In this document: piece after piece, positions 1-8,185 of the stretch | Position numbering within the stretch: the first letter of the stretch is position 1 | Layout of the letters: each line of letters begins with the position of its first letter | Source of the DNA: an uncultured Geobacteraceae bacterium | GTDB lineage: Bacteria > Desulfobacterota > Desulfuromonadia > Desulfuromonadales > Geopsychrobacteraceae | Length of the DNA stretch: 22,277 nt | Assembly (NCBI GenBank): GCA_937958075.1 | Contig: CALFFB010000180.1 | Span: forward strand, 1-22,277 | Direction: 5' to 3' | The notes under the pieces: generated by a model | Database searches by the model: none | What the model was told of the DNA's origin: nothing | The model's input: the letters and a program-made list of their open reading frames with translations, nothing else | Translations under genes and position numbers: made by a program

Positions 1-69
1 CAATAACATCTGATCGGGAACTCCTAGCCTTCGCAAGCTCAGGGGCTTTTGCAAAAAATGAATATCTGT

Positions 70-115
70 GTCGGGAATCCAGCGGCTAACTGGTTTAAAA
101 CTCTGGATTCCCGAC
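70..115. terminator. 13-bp perfect hairpin, possible terminator
   Basis: GTCGGGAATCCAG at 70-82 is perfectly inverted as CTGGATTCCCGAC at 103-115, with a 20-nt loop. It is followed by TAAGTTCTTTTAA, a weak T-rich tail. It may end transcription of a gene lying to the left of the window. The long loop and interrupted T tract make this less certain than a classical intrinsic terminator. Confidence 0.4.
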
Positions 116-128
116 TAAGTTCTTTTAA

Positions 129-148
129 GGGAAAATAAGAATTTTCCC
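129..148. terminator. 8-bp hairpin, possible terminator or bidirectional stop
   Basis: GGGAAAAT at 129-136 pairs with ATTTTCCC at 141-148 around the tetraloop AAGA. It is flanked by TTCTTTTAA on the left and AAAAAAGC on the right, so it could act on either strand. It lies about 15 bp after the 70-115 hairpin, and the two may form a tandem terminator. Confidence 0.35.
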
Positions 149-472
149 AAAAAAGCATATAAGTATTTTTTCCATGAATTTTACGCCGAACACTGAGTGA
201 TCTATTGCTGCTGGTTAAATAATCATACGCACCGCGTCAGTCATGGCACTGCCAGTGACGTTTTAATTTTTTTCTGTGCCATTGACGATCTGTCGCGATA
301 ATTTCACTTTTACAAAATTTTCGTCAATTAGCGTCTCCCGTTCAGATCTGTGTCAGATGACATATGTATGATTGCAGAATGCTACTCTGTTTAAAGCGAG
401 GGCACAGATGCGACTGACTGGCTACCTCTATAATTTAGGTGGAAGTCAAACCATTACTTAAAGGAGACACAG

Positions 473-1930
473 ATGCTTAAAAAAAGGACAGCGTGGTTTT
501 TAATTGGTCTTGCAATGGTCGGTTTATCACTAAGTGCTTGCGGTGGCGGGGGCGGCGGAAAAGATGGCTACGATGACGACATTGATGCAATACCACGTGT
601 GACTGACGGTACCTACTATATACAAAGCCGGTCTAGCGAGTACGAATCATATTTTGATCGTACCTTTGTATATGCCTCTTTAGGTAGTTCTATTACTTTT
701 GATAATATTGAAAGTATATTTCTTTTAGATAGCAGTGGAAATGTTGTACTCTCAAAAGATGAATTTTCTGAGTATGATGATTATTTGTATCACTACAGGT
801 GCGATGTTAATAGGTGCACATTTAGCAATTTGAGGGATTTTTATTTTTTTGCATCTATTCCAGATGCAATTCCTCCTGGGAACTACACTTTTAAACTGCA
901 GACATATCAAGGAGAGGTCACAACAAACACAGTTTACTATCCTGGAAAGGTTTTCATTCCACATATCGATTCCGAAACAGTATCTGCAGAATGGGGGTCA
1001 GATGGAAGCCTGTCAATTGCATGGCAAAATCCGACACTTGGAAGCAACTGGCATCTTGTGGATAGCACCAGAATAAATATTTTTTCACAGCAAGACGGAT
1101 CTCCGTACCTGACGATAATTGTTCCCAAAGACACATCTTTTATTACAATACCAAGCAACGTTATAGAAAAAACCTTCAGTGAAAATGAAAAAGAGGAATT
1201 GAGAATTGTTCACCACACTAGAGCATATGACGAACAAAATCATAATTACTCCAGGGCATATTCTTTTGGATTGTCTCTCAGAAAACCGATGGCAGATCTT
1301 GCAGAAAACATTGTATATGATTTTTTCATACTACCTAATCAAACTTCTATGTACAAATTTACCCCGAAACTTGATTCTTATTATACTATTTTTCTAACGA
1401 ATGCTGGATCAGATCTTTCGTGGGACATATCAACAACTACAAACATTGAAGATTATTTTTTTTATTGCGATGAGAGCTATTTTCCGGGAAATGAAATATG
1501 CACGACCCAGGAGAAGTTAATTAAGGATAAAAATTATTATATTTTTGTTGAAGAATGGGATAATGTTCCAACAAGTTTTTCCTTAACGATTCAGCCTACT
1601 AACATTAACGAAACAGGTGGCGGCGTTGTCCCAGTTGATCCAGGTGGTGATACGACACTGACAACTGCCAATCTCATTGGGACCTCCTGGAGCGTCTCAG
1701 GGATCAGAGCCGATGGGCAACCCCGGACAGGAACTGTCCTGTTCGACAGCGGCGGACTTTTTGACTACAATTTCGCCGATTATGGTGGCGCTGGTTTTAG
1801 TACATGGTCTCTCTCAGGCTCAACGTTAACGATGCAATTCCCTTCGGTTTGGACTGGTCCCATATCCGGAAATATGAGCAGTTTCACTTTCAACAATGCG
1901 CACGGCAGCTACACCTTTACGCGGCAATAA
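473..1930 (+). CDS. Outer-membrane lipoprotein, multidomain, unknown function
   Basis: This 485-aa protein was not recognised as a named family. The start is supported by AAGGAG at 461-466, six bases before the ATG. A lipobox L20-S21-A22-C23 follows a short hydrophobic signal. Cys23 is followed by glycines rather than Asp, which favours outer-membrane sorting. By eye the domains are an N-terminal beta-rich part (40-155) with a Cys110/Cys115 pair, an FN3-like segment (160-270), a segment resembling pre-peptidase C-terminal domains (275-375) with Cys332/Cys343, a Gly/Pro-rich linker (about 380-395), and an 85-residue lipocalin-like barrel module (400-485). Codons 45-380 are strikingly AT-rich compared with the final third and with neighbouring genes, which suggests a mosaic or transferred gene. 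Domain names are inferred from sequence appearance only. It may be a surface adhesion or binding protein. Confidence 0.75.
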   Translation: MLKKRTAWFLIGLAMVGLSLSACGGGGGGKDGYDDDIDAIPRVTDGTYYIQSRSSEYESYFDRTFVYASLGSSITFDNIESIFLLDSSGNVVLSKDEFSEYDDYLYHYRCDVNRCTFSNLRDFYFFASIPDAIPPGNYTFKLQTYQGEVTTNTVYYPGKVFIPHIDSETVSAEWGSDGSLSIAWQNPTLGSNWHLVDSTRINIFSQQDGSPYLTIIVPKDTSFITIPSNVIEKTFSENEKEELRIVHHTRAYDEQNHNYSRAYSFGLSLRKPMADLAENIVYDFFILPNQTSMYKFTPKLDSYYTIFLTNAGSDLSWDISTTTNIEDYFFYCDESYFPGNEICTTQEKLIKDKNYYIFVEEWDNVPTSFSLTIQPTNINETGGGVVPVDPGGDTTLTTANLIGTSWSVSGIRADGQPRTGTVLFDSGGLFDYNFADYGGAGFSTWSLSGSTLTMQFPSVWTGPISGNMSSFTFNNAHGSYTFTRQ

Positions 1931-1980
1931 AGCCTGATAGCACACGTGAAAGAACCTATCGATATCTGTCACTAAAACGC

Positions 1981-2020
1981 GTCAGTCCGGGAGCTTTGCT
2001 AACACCGCTCCCGGACTGAC
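1981..2020. terminator. 14-bp perfect hairpin between lipoprotein and efflux operon
   Basis: GTCAGTCCGGGAGC at 1981-1994 is perfectly complementary to GCTCCCGGACTGAC at 2007-2020, with a 12-nt loop. There is no T tract. The 3' arm ends directly against the GAGGAT ribosome-binding site (2021-2026) of the next gene. It may be a Rho-independent-like stop for the lipoprotein gene, an mRNA stabiliser, or a structure that modulates access to the downstream start. Confidence 0.5.
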
Positions 2021-2032
2021 GAGGATCTATTC

Positions 2033-3556
2033 GTGCCTGGTCAACATGCGCTTATGCTAATACGTATCTTTACGAACATGTTGCCTCAGCTGCTGGTCTG
2101 TCTAGGGTGTCTGCACCCGAACTTTGCCATTGCCCAACAAAGAGATTCCATCGATCTTGTTGATTATGTCGCTATCGCCCTGAGTGAAAGCGATCAGGTC
2201 ATCGATCTGGCCGATCAGCGCACCCTGGCGGCTCTTGACGTTACGGTGGCCGCCAACCGCTTTCGTCCGAAGCTGGTGCCCCTGGCCAATTACGGCATTG
2301 CCAGTGGCACCGCCAGCCAGACCCTGGGGATGGAGGTACGCTCCACCCTGACCGGGGGCAGCAATATCACCCTGGGAACCTACGGCAGCCGCCTGGAAGA
2401 CGACGACTATGCTGTCGCCAACAGCCATCAGCTGCGTACCTATGTCAAGGTATCTCAACCTCTGTTCCGGCGCTGGGGAGAACGCTATAACCGTTATGCC
2501 CTGACCCGTGCTGAAAAGCTTTCACATAAACAGATTTTGCTCAATGAACAGAGTCGGCAGGATATTATTCAAGCAGCGATTCAGCGTTTTTATGCTGTTC
2601 TACTGGGAAGAAACCAACTCAGGTTGGCGAAAACCGCACTTGAACGGTCCCAACGGTATCATGCTGCCGCCATTGACCGCCAGCAGGTCGGTCTGGTGTC
2701 AAAAACCGATGTCTATCGTGCCGAGCTTGCTGTTTTGCGCACTGAAATGAACGTGCTCGAGCAAACCCGCTCCCTGGAGTCTGCTGAGGAAGCCTTGCTT
2801 GAGTTCATTTCCCGTCCCGCCCCGGATGAGCTCGCTAACGCAATTGATGAAAACATCCATGACTTTCAGCCCGTTCTTCCGGAAGACTGGAAAACGATCC
2901 TGCCGGCCCAGCGTCCGGAATGGCAGGCCCATCTTATTGAACAAGACCTGCTGCGCCACGCCCGTTACCGGGCGGAACGCGACCTGCTGCCCGATGTGTC
3001 GGTGAATCTGCAGTATGAACACAAAGGTCTGGGAAACTCATTTGATGAAGCACGCAGCCTTGATGAGAACAGTTGGTCCGTACAATTGCAGCTGCACTCC
3101 CCCTTTGATACGACGGAGGAACAGGCGGCATTGGCCCGGACACGTATGACCCAGGCACGACTGATCCGTGATGGCAAATCACTGGAACGACGTATCGCCC
3201 GTGAAGCCCGTCAGGCCCTGACCAACCTGTCAGCTACCGAGCAACGTCTCGGCCTGAGCCATAAAACCCTGGAACAGGCGGGAAAAGCCCTCGACCTCGC
3301 CCTCGTGCGCTACGAACGCGGGTTGTCTGATAATATTGACCTGCTGGATGCCGAAACCGCCTATGCTTCTGCTCAATCCGACATCATTGCTCAGAGGGTC
3401 GCCTACAATCTTGAAGCAACGCGCCTGGCACGGGCGCTGGGTGTCCTGAGCCTGGAATGGTTACAGCTGTCCGCCAATCCCGATGATCCTCACAACGCGC
3501 AGATCGAATCAGGGGCAGCAGATGAATCACACCCAACTCGGGACTTAGCTTTATGA
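2033..3556 (+). CDS. TolC-family outer-membrane efflux channel
   Basis: This 507-aa protein is the outer-membrane factor of a tripartite exporter. It would form a trimeric channel-tunnel linking the periplasmic adaptor to the exterior. The GTG start at 2033 has GAGGAT six bases upstream. A signal sequence ends near FAIA-QQ (cleavage after residue 34). The body has the two long heptad-rich helical repeats typical of the family (roughly 150-260 and 365-480) separated by beta segments, for example the DVSVNLQYEH stretch. The repeat end YERGLSDNIDLLDAETAYASA closely matches the usual TolC-family pattern of YxxGLxxxxDLLxAxxxxxxA. Length is normal. The stop overlaps the start of the adaptor gene (ATGA), which indicates translational coupling. 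Substrate is unknown. Confidence 0.9.
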   Translation: MPGQHALMLIRIFTNMLPQLLVCLGCLHPNFAIAQQRDSIDLVDYVAIALSESDQVIDLADQRTLAALDVTVAANRFRPKLVPLANYGIASGTASQTLGMEVRSTLTGGSNITLGTYGSRLEDDDYAVANSHQLRTYVKVSQPLFRRWGERYNRYALTRAEKLSHKQILLNEQSRQDIIQAAIQRFYAVLLGRNQLRLAKTALERSQRYHAAAIDRQQVGLVSKTDVYRAELAVLRTEMNVLEQTRSLESAEEALLEFISRPAPDELANAIDENIHDFQPVLPEDWKTILPAQRPEWQAHLIEQDLLRHARYRAERDLLPDVSVNLQYEHKGLGNSFDEARSLDENSWSVQLQLHSPFDTTEEQAALARTRMTQARLIRDGKSLERRIAREARQALTNLSATEQRLGLSHKTLEQAGKALDLALVRYERGLSDNIDLLDAETAYASAQSDIIAQRVAYNLEATRLARALGVLSLEWLQLSANPDDPHNAQIESGAADESHPTRDLAL

Positions 3557-5001
3557 CAGCTTTATCTGGTCACAAAACCGGCCTCCGGCGGATCCTTTTT
3601 TCTGTTGTCCTGGTCATCCTGCTGACAGGGGGGATCCTGTATTTCAGCAGCTTTCTTCATGAGGCTCCAGCTCAAAAGCCCGTCAGCGTCAGGGTTGTTC
3701 GTGACGATCTGGTGTTAAAGATTTTTGAACGTGGTCTGGTTGCCCCGGCCCGCGTTGTCCCGGTGCAATCGACGATCTCCAGCAATCAGGCTCTTTTGGT
3801 CTGGCTGATCGACGAAGGAACAGTCGTCAGTAAAAACCAGCTCATTGCCCGCTTCGACACCAAACCCTTTGTCGACAAACTGGAACGACTGGAGCAGGAA
3901 CGCACCGATCTGGAGGCAACCATCGCCGCCCTTGAAAAAGCTGTCACCATGAAAAAAGCTTCCCTGCAGGGGCAGGTCGACGCCGCACGCCGACGCCTGG
4001 AAATCGCCACCATCAATCAGGACGACCTTCTCAACGGTTCAGGACCACTGAAGTTGAGGTCGTTGGAGAAAAACATCGTTCAGGCTGAGCGTAACCTGGC
4101 CATCCTGGCGACGACCCTTGACGACATGGACATGCTGCTGGAAAAAGGACATGTCAGCCGCCGTGAGCGTGACCGCACCGCCAACGATGTCGCGACCGCC
4201 CGGGAAGCCCTGCAACTTGCCACGGCGGAACTGGACAACTTCACCCGCTACGAGTGGCCGCGCCTGCAGCACGAAGCACGTCTGGGCATCAATGCCGCAA
4301 AGGAGGAACTGGCCAAGGAAACCCTGACCCTGGAGCTGGAAACCCAGCGTCTGGAAGGGGAGCTTGTCAAGCTGTCACGCGATCTGGCAGGGGCCATACA
4401 GCGCCGCGATGAGGCCCGTCGGGAGGTAGCCGCCTGCGAAATCAGAGCTCCAATTGCCGGAACCCTTCTTTATCGTGAGATTCCGCGCAGCGACGGACGC
4501 CGCAAGGTCCAGATCGGTGACGCTATCTGGTTTGGTCAGAGTTTCATGGAAATTCCGGATACCTCGGAGATGATTATCGATCTGCAAATCCGGGAAATCG
4601 ATGTGGCCAAAATCCATCAGGGAACAAGCGCCGTCATCACCCTGGACGCGCTCCCCGACCGCCAGTTCAGTGGTCGGGTGGGATACATTGATGCCCTGGC
4701 CCGTGACGACGACAACCAGGGGATAAGAACCTTTCGGACCCGTATTCTCCTCGATGATACAGCGCAACAAATCTACCCCGGCATGTCTGCCAGTGTGCAG
4801 ATCCTCTATGACCGTCTGGAGCAGGTCCTGCTGCTGCCTCTGGACGCACTGACCTACCATGCCGATAAAATTACAGCCCGCCTAGATGACAAGGGGACTT
4901 ATCGCGATGTTGTTGTGGAAGTCGAGCATACCGGCAGCGGCAAAGCGGTTATCGCCAGTGGCCTCAACGAGGGCGATCAGGTTCAGATGAAGAGACTCTG
5001 A
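3553..5001 (+). CDS. HlyD/MacA-type periplasmic adaptor subunit
   Basis: This 482-aa membrane-fusion protein would bridge the inner-membrane ABC transporter and the TolC-type channel. A single N-terminal membrane helix (about 13-34) is followed by a first half-lipoyl segment (LVWLIDEGTVVSKNQLIARFD). Next is a very long coiled coil (about 105-290), the second half-lipoyl segment (CEIRAPIAGTLLYREIP), and the beta-barrel and membrane-proximal domains at the C terminus (about 335-482). The hairpin is long for a MacA-type adaptor (MacA is about 370 aa), so the docking arm is extended. It overlaps the upstream gene by four bases and is followed after two bases by the ATPase gene. Family membership is clear from layout; the exact subfamily and substrate are not. 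Confidence 0.88.
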   Translation: MTALSGHKTGLRRILFSVVLVILLTGGILYFSSFLHEAPAQKPVSVRVVRDDLVLKIFERGLVAPARVVPVQSTISSNQALLVWLIDEGTVVSKNQLIARFDTKPFVDKLERLEQERTDLEATIAALEKAVTMKKASLQGQVDAARRRLEIATINQDDLLNGSGPLKLRSLEKNIVQAERNLAILATTLDDMDMLLEKGHVSRRERDRTANDVATAREALQLATAELDNFTRYEWPRLQHEARLGINAAKEELAKETLTLELETQRLEGELVKLSRDLAGAIQRRDEARREVAACEIRAPIAGTLLYREIPRSDGRRKVQIGDAIWFGQSFMEIPDTSEMIIDLQIREIDVAKIHQGTSAVITLDALPDRQFSGRVGYIDALARDDDNQGIRTFRTRILLDDTAQQIYPGMSASVQILYDRLEQVLLLPLDALTYHADKITARLDDKGTYRDVVVEVEHTGSGKAVIASGLNEGDQVQMKRL

Positions 5002-5003
5002 CC

Positions 5004-5690
5004 ATGGTGCCGCTGCTGGTTGCTGACAATGTCTGTCGTCACTACAAGGTCGGAAACGGTACAGTTCACGCTCTCTCTCCCATCTCCCTGACCGTCGAAC
5101 GGGGAGATTTCATCGTCGTGCGTGGTGCGTCAGGTTCGGGCAAGTCTACCTTGCTGGCGCTTATGGCCGGCCTTGAGATGCCGAGTGACGGCCAGGTGCG
5201 CTTTCTCGGGCACTGTTTACATGTGATGCGCGCGACCGAACTGGCACGGATTCGAAATCGGCATTTTGGCTTTGTCTTTCAATCGCCGCATATGCTTCAC
5301 GACCGGACGATCATGGAAAATGTGCTGCTGGCCGCACACTACAATCCACAACTTCCCCCACAGGAGGCAAAAAAACGGGCCGATCAGCTGCTCTCCTACG
5401 TTGGCCTGCAGGCCCTCGTCAACCGTCGGCCACAAACCCTCTCGGGTGGAGAATTACAGCGTGCCGCCTTTGCTCGGGCCCTGCTGTGCAACCCCGACAT
5501 CCTTTTTGCCGACGAGCCTACAGGGAATCTTGATGCTGAGAATTCACAAGCCCTGCTTGAGATGTTACGACAGCAGTGTCGGCAACAGCGGGCTGTGGTT
5601 ATGGTGACCCACGATGAACTGGCCATGACCTACGGTACCCGCTCCCTTGTTCTTGACAAGTTTCACCGCCAGACAGGACAGAGTCCGTGA
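5004..5690 (+). CDS. ABC transporter ATPase, MacB/LolD type
   Basis: This 228-aa nucleotide-binding subunit powers the export system. It has Walker A GASGSGKST (41-49), Q-loop Gln93, signature LSGGE (146-150), Walker B ILFADE with catalytic Glu171 followed by PTGNLD, and the switch His203 in VTHD. The length and the ADEPTGNLD sequence are those of the MacB/LolD/FtsE group, which partners FtsX-type permeases rather than substrate-binding importers. It starts two bases after the adaptor stop and overlaps the permease by four bases (GTGA). All catalytic motifs are intact. Whether the substrate is a drug, peptide, lipid or lipoprotein cannot be told from sequence. Confidence 0.95.
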   Translation: MVPLLVADNVCRHYKVGNGTVHALSPISLTVERGDFIVVRGASGSGKSTLLALMAGLEMPSDGQVRFLGHCLHVMRATELARIRNRHFGFVFQSPHMLHDRTIMENVLLAAHYNPQLPPQEAKKRADQLLSYVGLQALVNRRPQTLSGGELQRAAFARALLCNPDILFADEPTGNLDAENSQALLEMLRQQCRQQRAVVMVTHDELAMTYGTRSLVLDKFHRQTGQSP

Positions 5691-6907
5691 CTCCTGCTTT
5701 CCTGAAAGGATTTTTTCACGATTTTACCGACGCCCTCCTTGGCCTACGCCGCCGACCTGGTCGCTTCCTGCTGAGCGGCACCGGCATTGGTATTGGCGTT
5801 TCCGCCCTGCTGGCAATGCTGTCCATCGGCGAAGGCGCTCACCAGGCCGTGATGCATCAGATTGCCTCTTTGGGAATCAACACCATCCGTATTGAGTCTG
5901 TTCAACCCGGGTCCGGCGAAACAGCCGGCAAACTGACCATCGCCGATATGAATCTGCTGCGCGATGCCCTCGGCGAGCAGGGACGTGTGGGGGGCTATCT
6001 GAAGTCACCCATCGTCACTGTTCAGACGACCCTGTCGACCAAGGCACCGGTCCTTGCAGTGACTCCCGACTGGATCGCGGCAGAAAATCTGCGGGCCGCC
6101 AAAGGAAGATTATTCACCCTCACTGACCTGGCGCAGCAACGCCGCGTCTGCCTGGCCGGTTCCGATCTGGCGCGCAATTTGAGGATTGATGTCGGTACCC
6201 TGATGCGGATTGATAACAGTCTGTGCGAGGTGGTTGGCATTCTTGCCGCGAAAGAGCGTCTGGCCACCGATGGAACGTCTCTTTCCGCTCTGGATTTTCG
6301 GCAACTGGTCCTGATGCCCCTCACCGTGCGAACACCCACCGGGTCACAGCACAGCCCCCTGGACGGGATAACTGTCGCCCTGGTTGATGCCCGCGAACAG
6401 AACGTTCTCGGCAGCGCCGACACCATTGATAACCTGCTGCGTCAACAGCGGCTGGAGCATCAGGGATATCGTCTGGTGACACCCCTTGGTCTGCTCATCG
6501 AAAGCAGAAAGACCCAGCGCACCTTTTCTCTGGTTATGGGTGTTATCGCCGGACTGTCCCTACTGGTCGGCGGCATCGGGGTCATGAACGTCATGCTTGC
6601 CAATATCACTGAACAAACCAGAGAAATCGGATTGCGCATGGCCCTTGGCGCACATCGAACGCGTATTATCAGCCTGTACCTGTGGCAATCGGTGCAATTG
6701 ACCCTGATCAGTGGACTATGGGGGGTTGGCGGTGGTGCTGCCATCGCCTTCTGGGTGCAGTTTTACGCCGGATGGCCTATTGCGTTTTCGACTTTCGCAC
6801 TGCTTACAGGACCACTTTTTGCGTTGCTCACCGGAATCATCTTCGGCCTGCAGCCGGCATTTCACGCGGCGGCCATCAGTCCGGCTGCAGCCCTGCGCGA
6901 AAACTGA
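5687..6907 (+). CDS. ABC transporter permease, FtsX/MacB type
   Basis: This 406-aa inner-membrane permease pairs with the preceding ATPase. The topology is that of MacB-like proteins: one N-terminal helix (about 27-47, then the conserved SIGEGAHQAV stretch), a large periplasmic MacB core domain (about 50-275), and three C-terminal helices (about 284-308, 335-358, 370-392). The FtsX signature region reads GGIGVMNVMLANITEQTREIG with RMALGA after it, as in MacB. The GTG start overlaps the ATPase stop. The 3' end overlaps the end of the convergent LOG-family gene by 32 bp. Together with the three genes before it, this forms a MacAB-TolC-like mechanotransmission exporter with its own dedicated outer-membrane channel. 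Confidence 0.92.
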   Translation: MTPAFLKGFFHDFTDALLGLRRRPGRFLLSGTGIGIGVSALLAMLSIGEGAHQAVMHQIASLGINTIRIESVQPGSGETAGKLTIADMNLLRDALGEQGRVGGYLKSPIVTVQTTLSTKAPVLAVTPDWIAAENLRAAKGRLFTLTDLAQQRRVCLAGSDLARNLRIDVGTLMRIDNSLCEVVGILAAKERLATDGTSLSALDFRQLVLMPLTVRTPTGSQHSPLDGITVALVDAREQNVLGSADTIDNLLRQQRLEHQGYRLVTPLGLLIESRKTQRTFSLVMGVIAGLSLLVGGIGVMNVMLANITEQTREIGLRMALGAHRTRIISLYLWQSVQLTLISGLWGVGGGAAIAFWVQFYAGWPIAFSTFALLTGPLFALLTGIIFGLQPAFHAAAISPAAALREN

Positions 6908-7508
6908 CATCAGGGGAAGAACCCGTAGCCTTTGCCACAAGGACCTGTTGATACCACTGATCAATCTGCCTGATAACTGCCGGTGCGTCATCAAAACAGG
7001 TTAGCGGGGCGGAGTCCTCAGGCGAAACAAGCCCCCTGGCCAGCAGATGCTCATTCCACCATGCCATGAAGGAGCGCCAGCCCGGGCCGAAAAGGAGGAT
7101 CGGAGGAGGGGTAACTTTTCTGACCTGACAACTGTGCAGACAATAAAAAAGCTCCAGAAGGGTGCCAATACCCCCCGGCGCCACAATGATCCCCTGCGAC
7201 TCGGTCAAAAAACGATCCATGCGCCGGGTGAAATGCTGAAAGTGGGACACCAGATTTTCGCAGGACACAGCTGTCCGGTCGCCCCTGGGCTCGACACCCG
7301 AAGCTTCCGCCGACGCCTCAGAGGTCGACAGCGCCTGATCGCGGCCGCAACGACAGGCCTCCATCAGACCGGGTCCGCCGACGCAGACAACGGAAATTCC
7401 CCTTTGGGTCAAGTCCCTGGAGATGGTATAGACGTCCTGGTACTCGCGGGAGTCAAGCTGCAACCTGGCCGACCCGAAAAGAGCAACACGAAAGGGAGAA
7501 TGACTCAT
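6876..7508 (-). CDS. LOG-family (TIGR00730-like) nucleotide-binding protein
   Basis: This 210-aa Rossmann-fold protein belongs to the LOG/lysine-decarboxylase-like family. Many members hydrolyse nucleoside 5'-monophosphates to free base and ribose 5-phosphate. Family motifs are GGPGLMEA (44-51) and PGGIGTLLE (111-119), with an Arg-rich helix HFTRRMDRF (92-100) at the place of the usual substrate-binding Arg. Between the motifs lies a Ser/Ala/Glu-rich stretch (61-85) that looks like a flexible loop. The start at 7508 has no strong Shine-Dalgarno sequence, so the start is less certain. The gene is divergent from nuoA and convergent with the permease. It may share the 7509-7820 regulatory region with the nuo operon. 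Substrate is not predictable. Confidence 0.82.
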   Translation of the reverse strand: MSHSPFRVALFGSARLQLDSREYQDVYTISRDLTQRGISVVCVGGPGLMEACRCGRDQALSTSEASAEASGVEPRGDRTAVSCENLVSHFQHFTRRMDRFLTESQGIIVAPGGIGTLLELFYCLHSCQVRKVTPPPILLFGPGWRSFMAWWNEHLLARGLVSPEDSAPLTCFDDAPAVIRQIDQWYQQVLVAKATGSSPDVSFRAGLQPD

Positions 7509-7653
7509 TTAAACAGCACCCGAAAACAATCTGGCAACAGGTTATATTCATCAGCTGACGGCGCACTTGGAGAATACAGGATAAACCGCTATAAAACCAC
7601 AAAGTTTCCACCGGTTTCAGCGGCATTTCCGCGACATCGGCCGAAACCGATGA

Positions 7654-7670
7654 AATTGGTCGGACCAATT
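7654..7670. promoter_or_regulatory. GntR-family (PdhR/LldR-like) operator palindrome
   Basis: AATTGGTC at 7654-7661 and GACCAATT at 7663-7670 form a perfect inverted repeat around one central base. The core ATTGGTnnnACCAAT is the known PdhR consensus of E. coli and is closely related to LldR and other FadR-subfamily GntR sites. It lies 12 bp before a TTGACT -35 box and about 150 bp before nuoA. The likely role is control of the nuo operon by a regulator that senses a carboxylate such as pyruvate or lactate. The regulator gene is not in this window. Confidence 0.6.
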
Positions 7671-7751
7671 GTCATTTTAGGGTTGACTTTTTAATTTCAG
7701 CTACGTTAGAAAACAGCAGCCGGAAGTCACAGTTTTTTATTTTTAATAAAA

Positions 7752-7780
7752 TTTATCCCTTCACCCGCTGGCGGGATAAA
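7752..7780. other. Hairpin in the nuo 5' leader
   Basis: TTTATCCC at 7752-7759 is complementary to GGGATAAA at 7773-7780 with a 13-nt loop. An alternative CCCG/CGGG pairing exists inside. It lies 40 bp before the nuoA start in the predicted leader and could influence mRNA stability or act as an operator. It is not followed by a T tract, so I do not call it a terminator. Confidence 0.35.
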
Positions 7781-7820
7781 GACCTTCGTCACGCCCAATT
7801 CTTATCAAAGGACGGCGCTT

Positions 7821-8185
7821 ATGCCAGAGTATCAACTCCTTGATTACATGTATGTTTTCTTCTTTCTGGTGTTCGGTATCTGCACCGCTCTGGGGCCGCT
7901 GATCATCTCCAATCTGGTCAATCCTCGCTCCATTCTGAAAACCACCCTCGATCCCTACGAATGCGGCATGGATATCTTCGGCGACGCCCAGGATATCCGC
8001 TTCCACGTCAGTTATTACCTGTACGCGCTGATTTTCGTCGCTTTTGCCGTTGATATTCTGTTTCTGTTTCCCGTAGCAACCGCCTATCACCTGGTCTCCG
8101 GGTCGCACGGGCTGGTGGTGCTGTTTATCTTTGTTTTTGTCCTGTCGCTGACGGTCGTCTATCCCTGGGCTAAAGGAGTCTTTAC

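Larger units (their letters stand above)
1..472. other. Intergenic region with palindromes, no gene seen
   Basis: I see no convincing coding region in this AT-rich stretch. It contains two strong hairpins (listed separately), a short TTTTGCAAAA palindrome at 47-56, and a palindrome around 240-259 (GTCATGGCA, one base, TGCCA, a bulged G, TGAC) that could be a protein-binding site. A perfect TATAAT hexamer sits at 429-434, about 40 bp before the lipoprotein start, but no good -35 box lies 16-18 bp upstream of it. The promoter assignment for the following gene is therefore only tentative. Confidence 0.5.
7509..7820. promoter_or_regulatory. Divergent regulatory region between LOG gene and nuoA
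   Basis: This 312-bp gap has no gene. It is dense in palindromes: CGGTTTC/GAAACCG at 7612-7618 and 7643-7649, GCGG/CCGC at 7620-7632, CATCGG/CCGATG at 7635-7652, and the operator-like palindrome at 7654-7670. A consensus-like -35 TTGACT lies at 7683-7688. The best -10 at 17-bp spacing (near 7706) is poor, which fits a promoter needing an activator. The T-rich run at 7733-7746 and a hairpin at 7752-7780 lie between this and nuoA. The nuoA ribosome-binding site AAGGA is at 7808-7812. Confidence 0.55.

Noticed and set aside
281..300. TTGACG/GATAAT as a promoter upstream of the lipoprotein
   Set aside because: The two hexamers are only 9 bp apart, too short for sigma70 recognition.
7047..7694. 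215-aa open frame on the plus strand opposite the LOG gene
   Set aside because: It runs antisense to a gene with clear family motifs and continues into the palindromic promoter region. Its composition is not protein-like.
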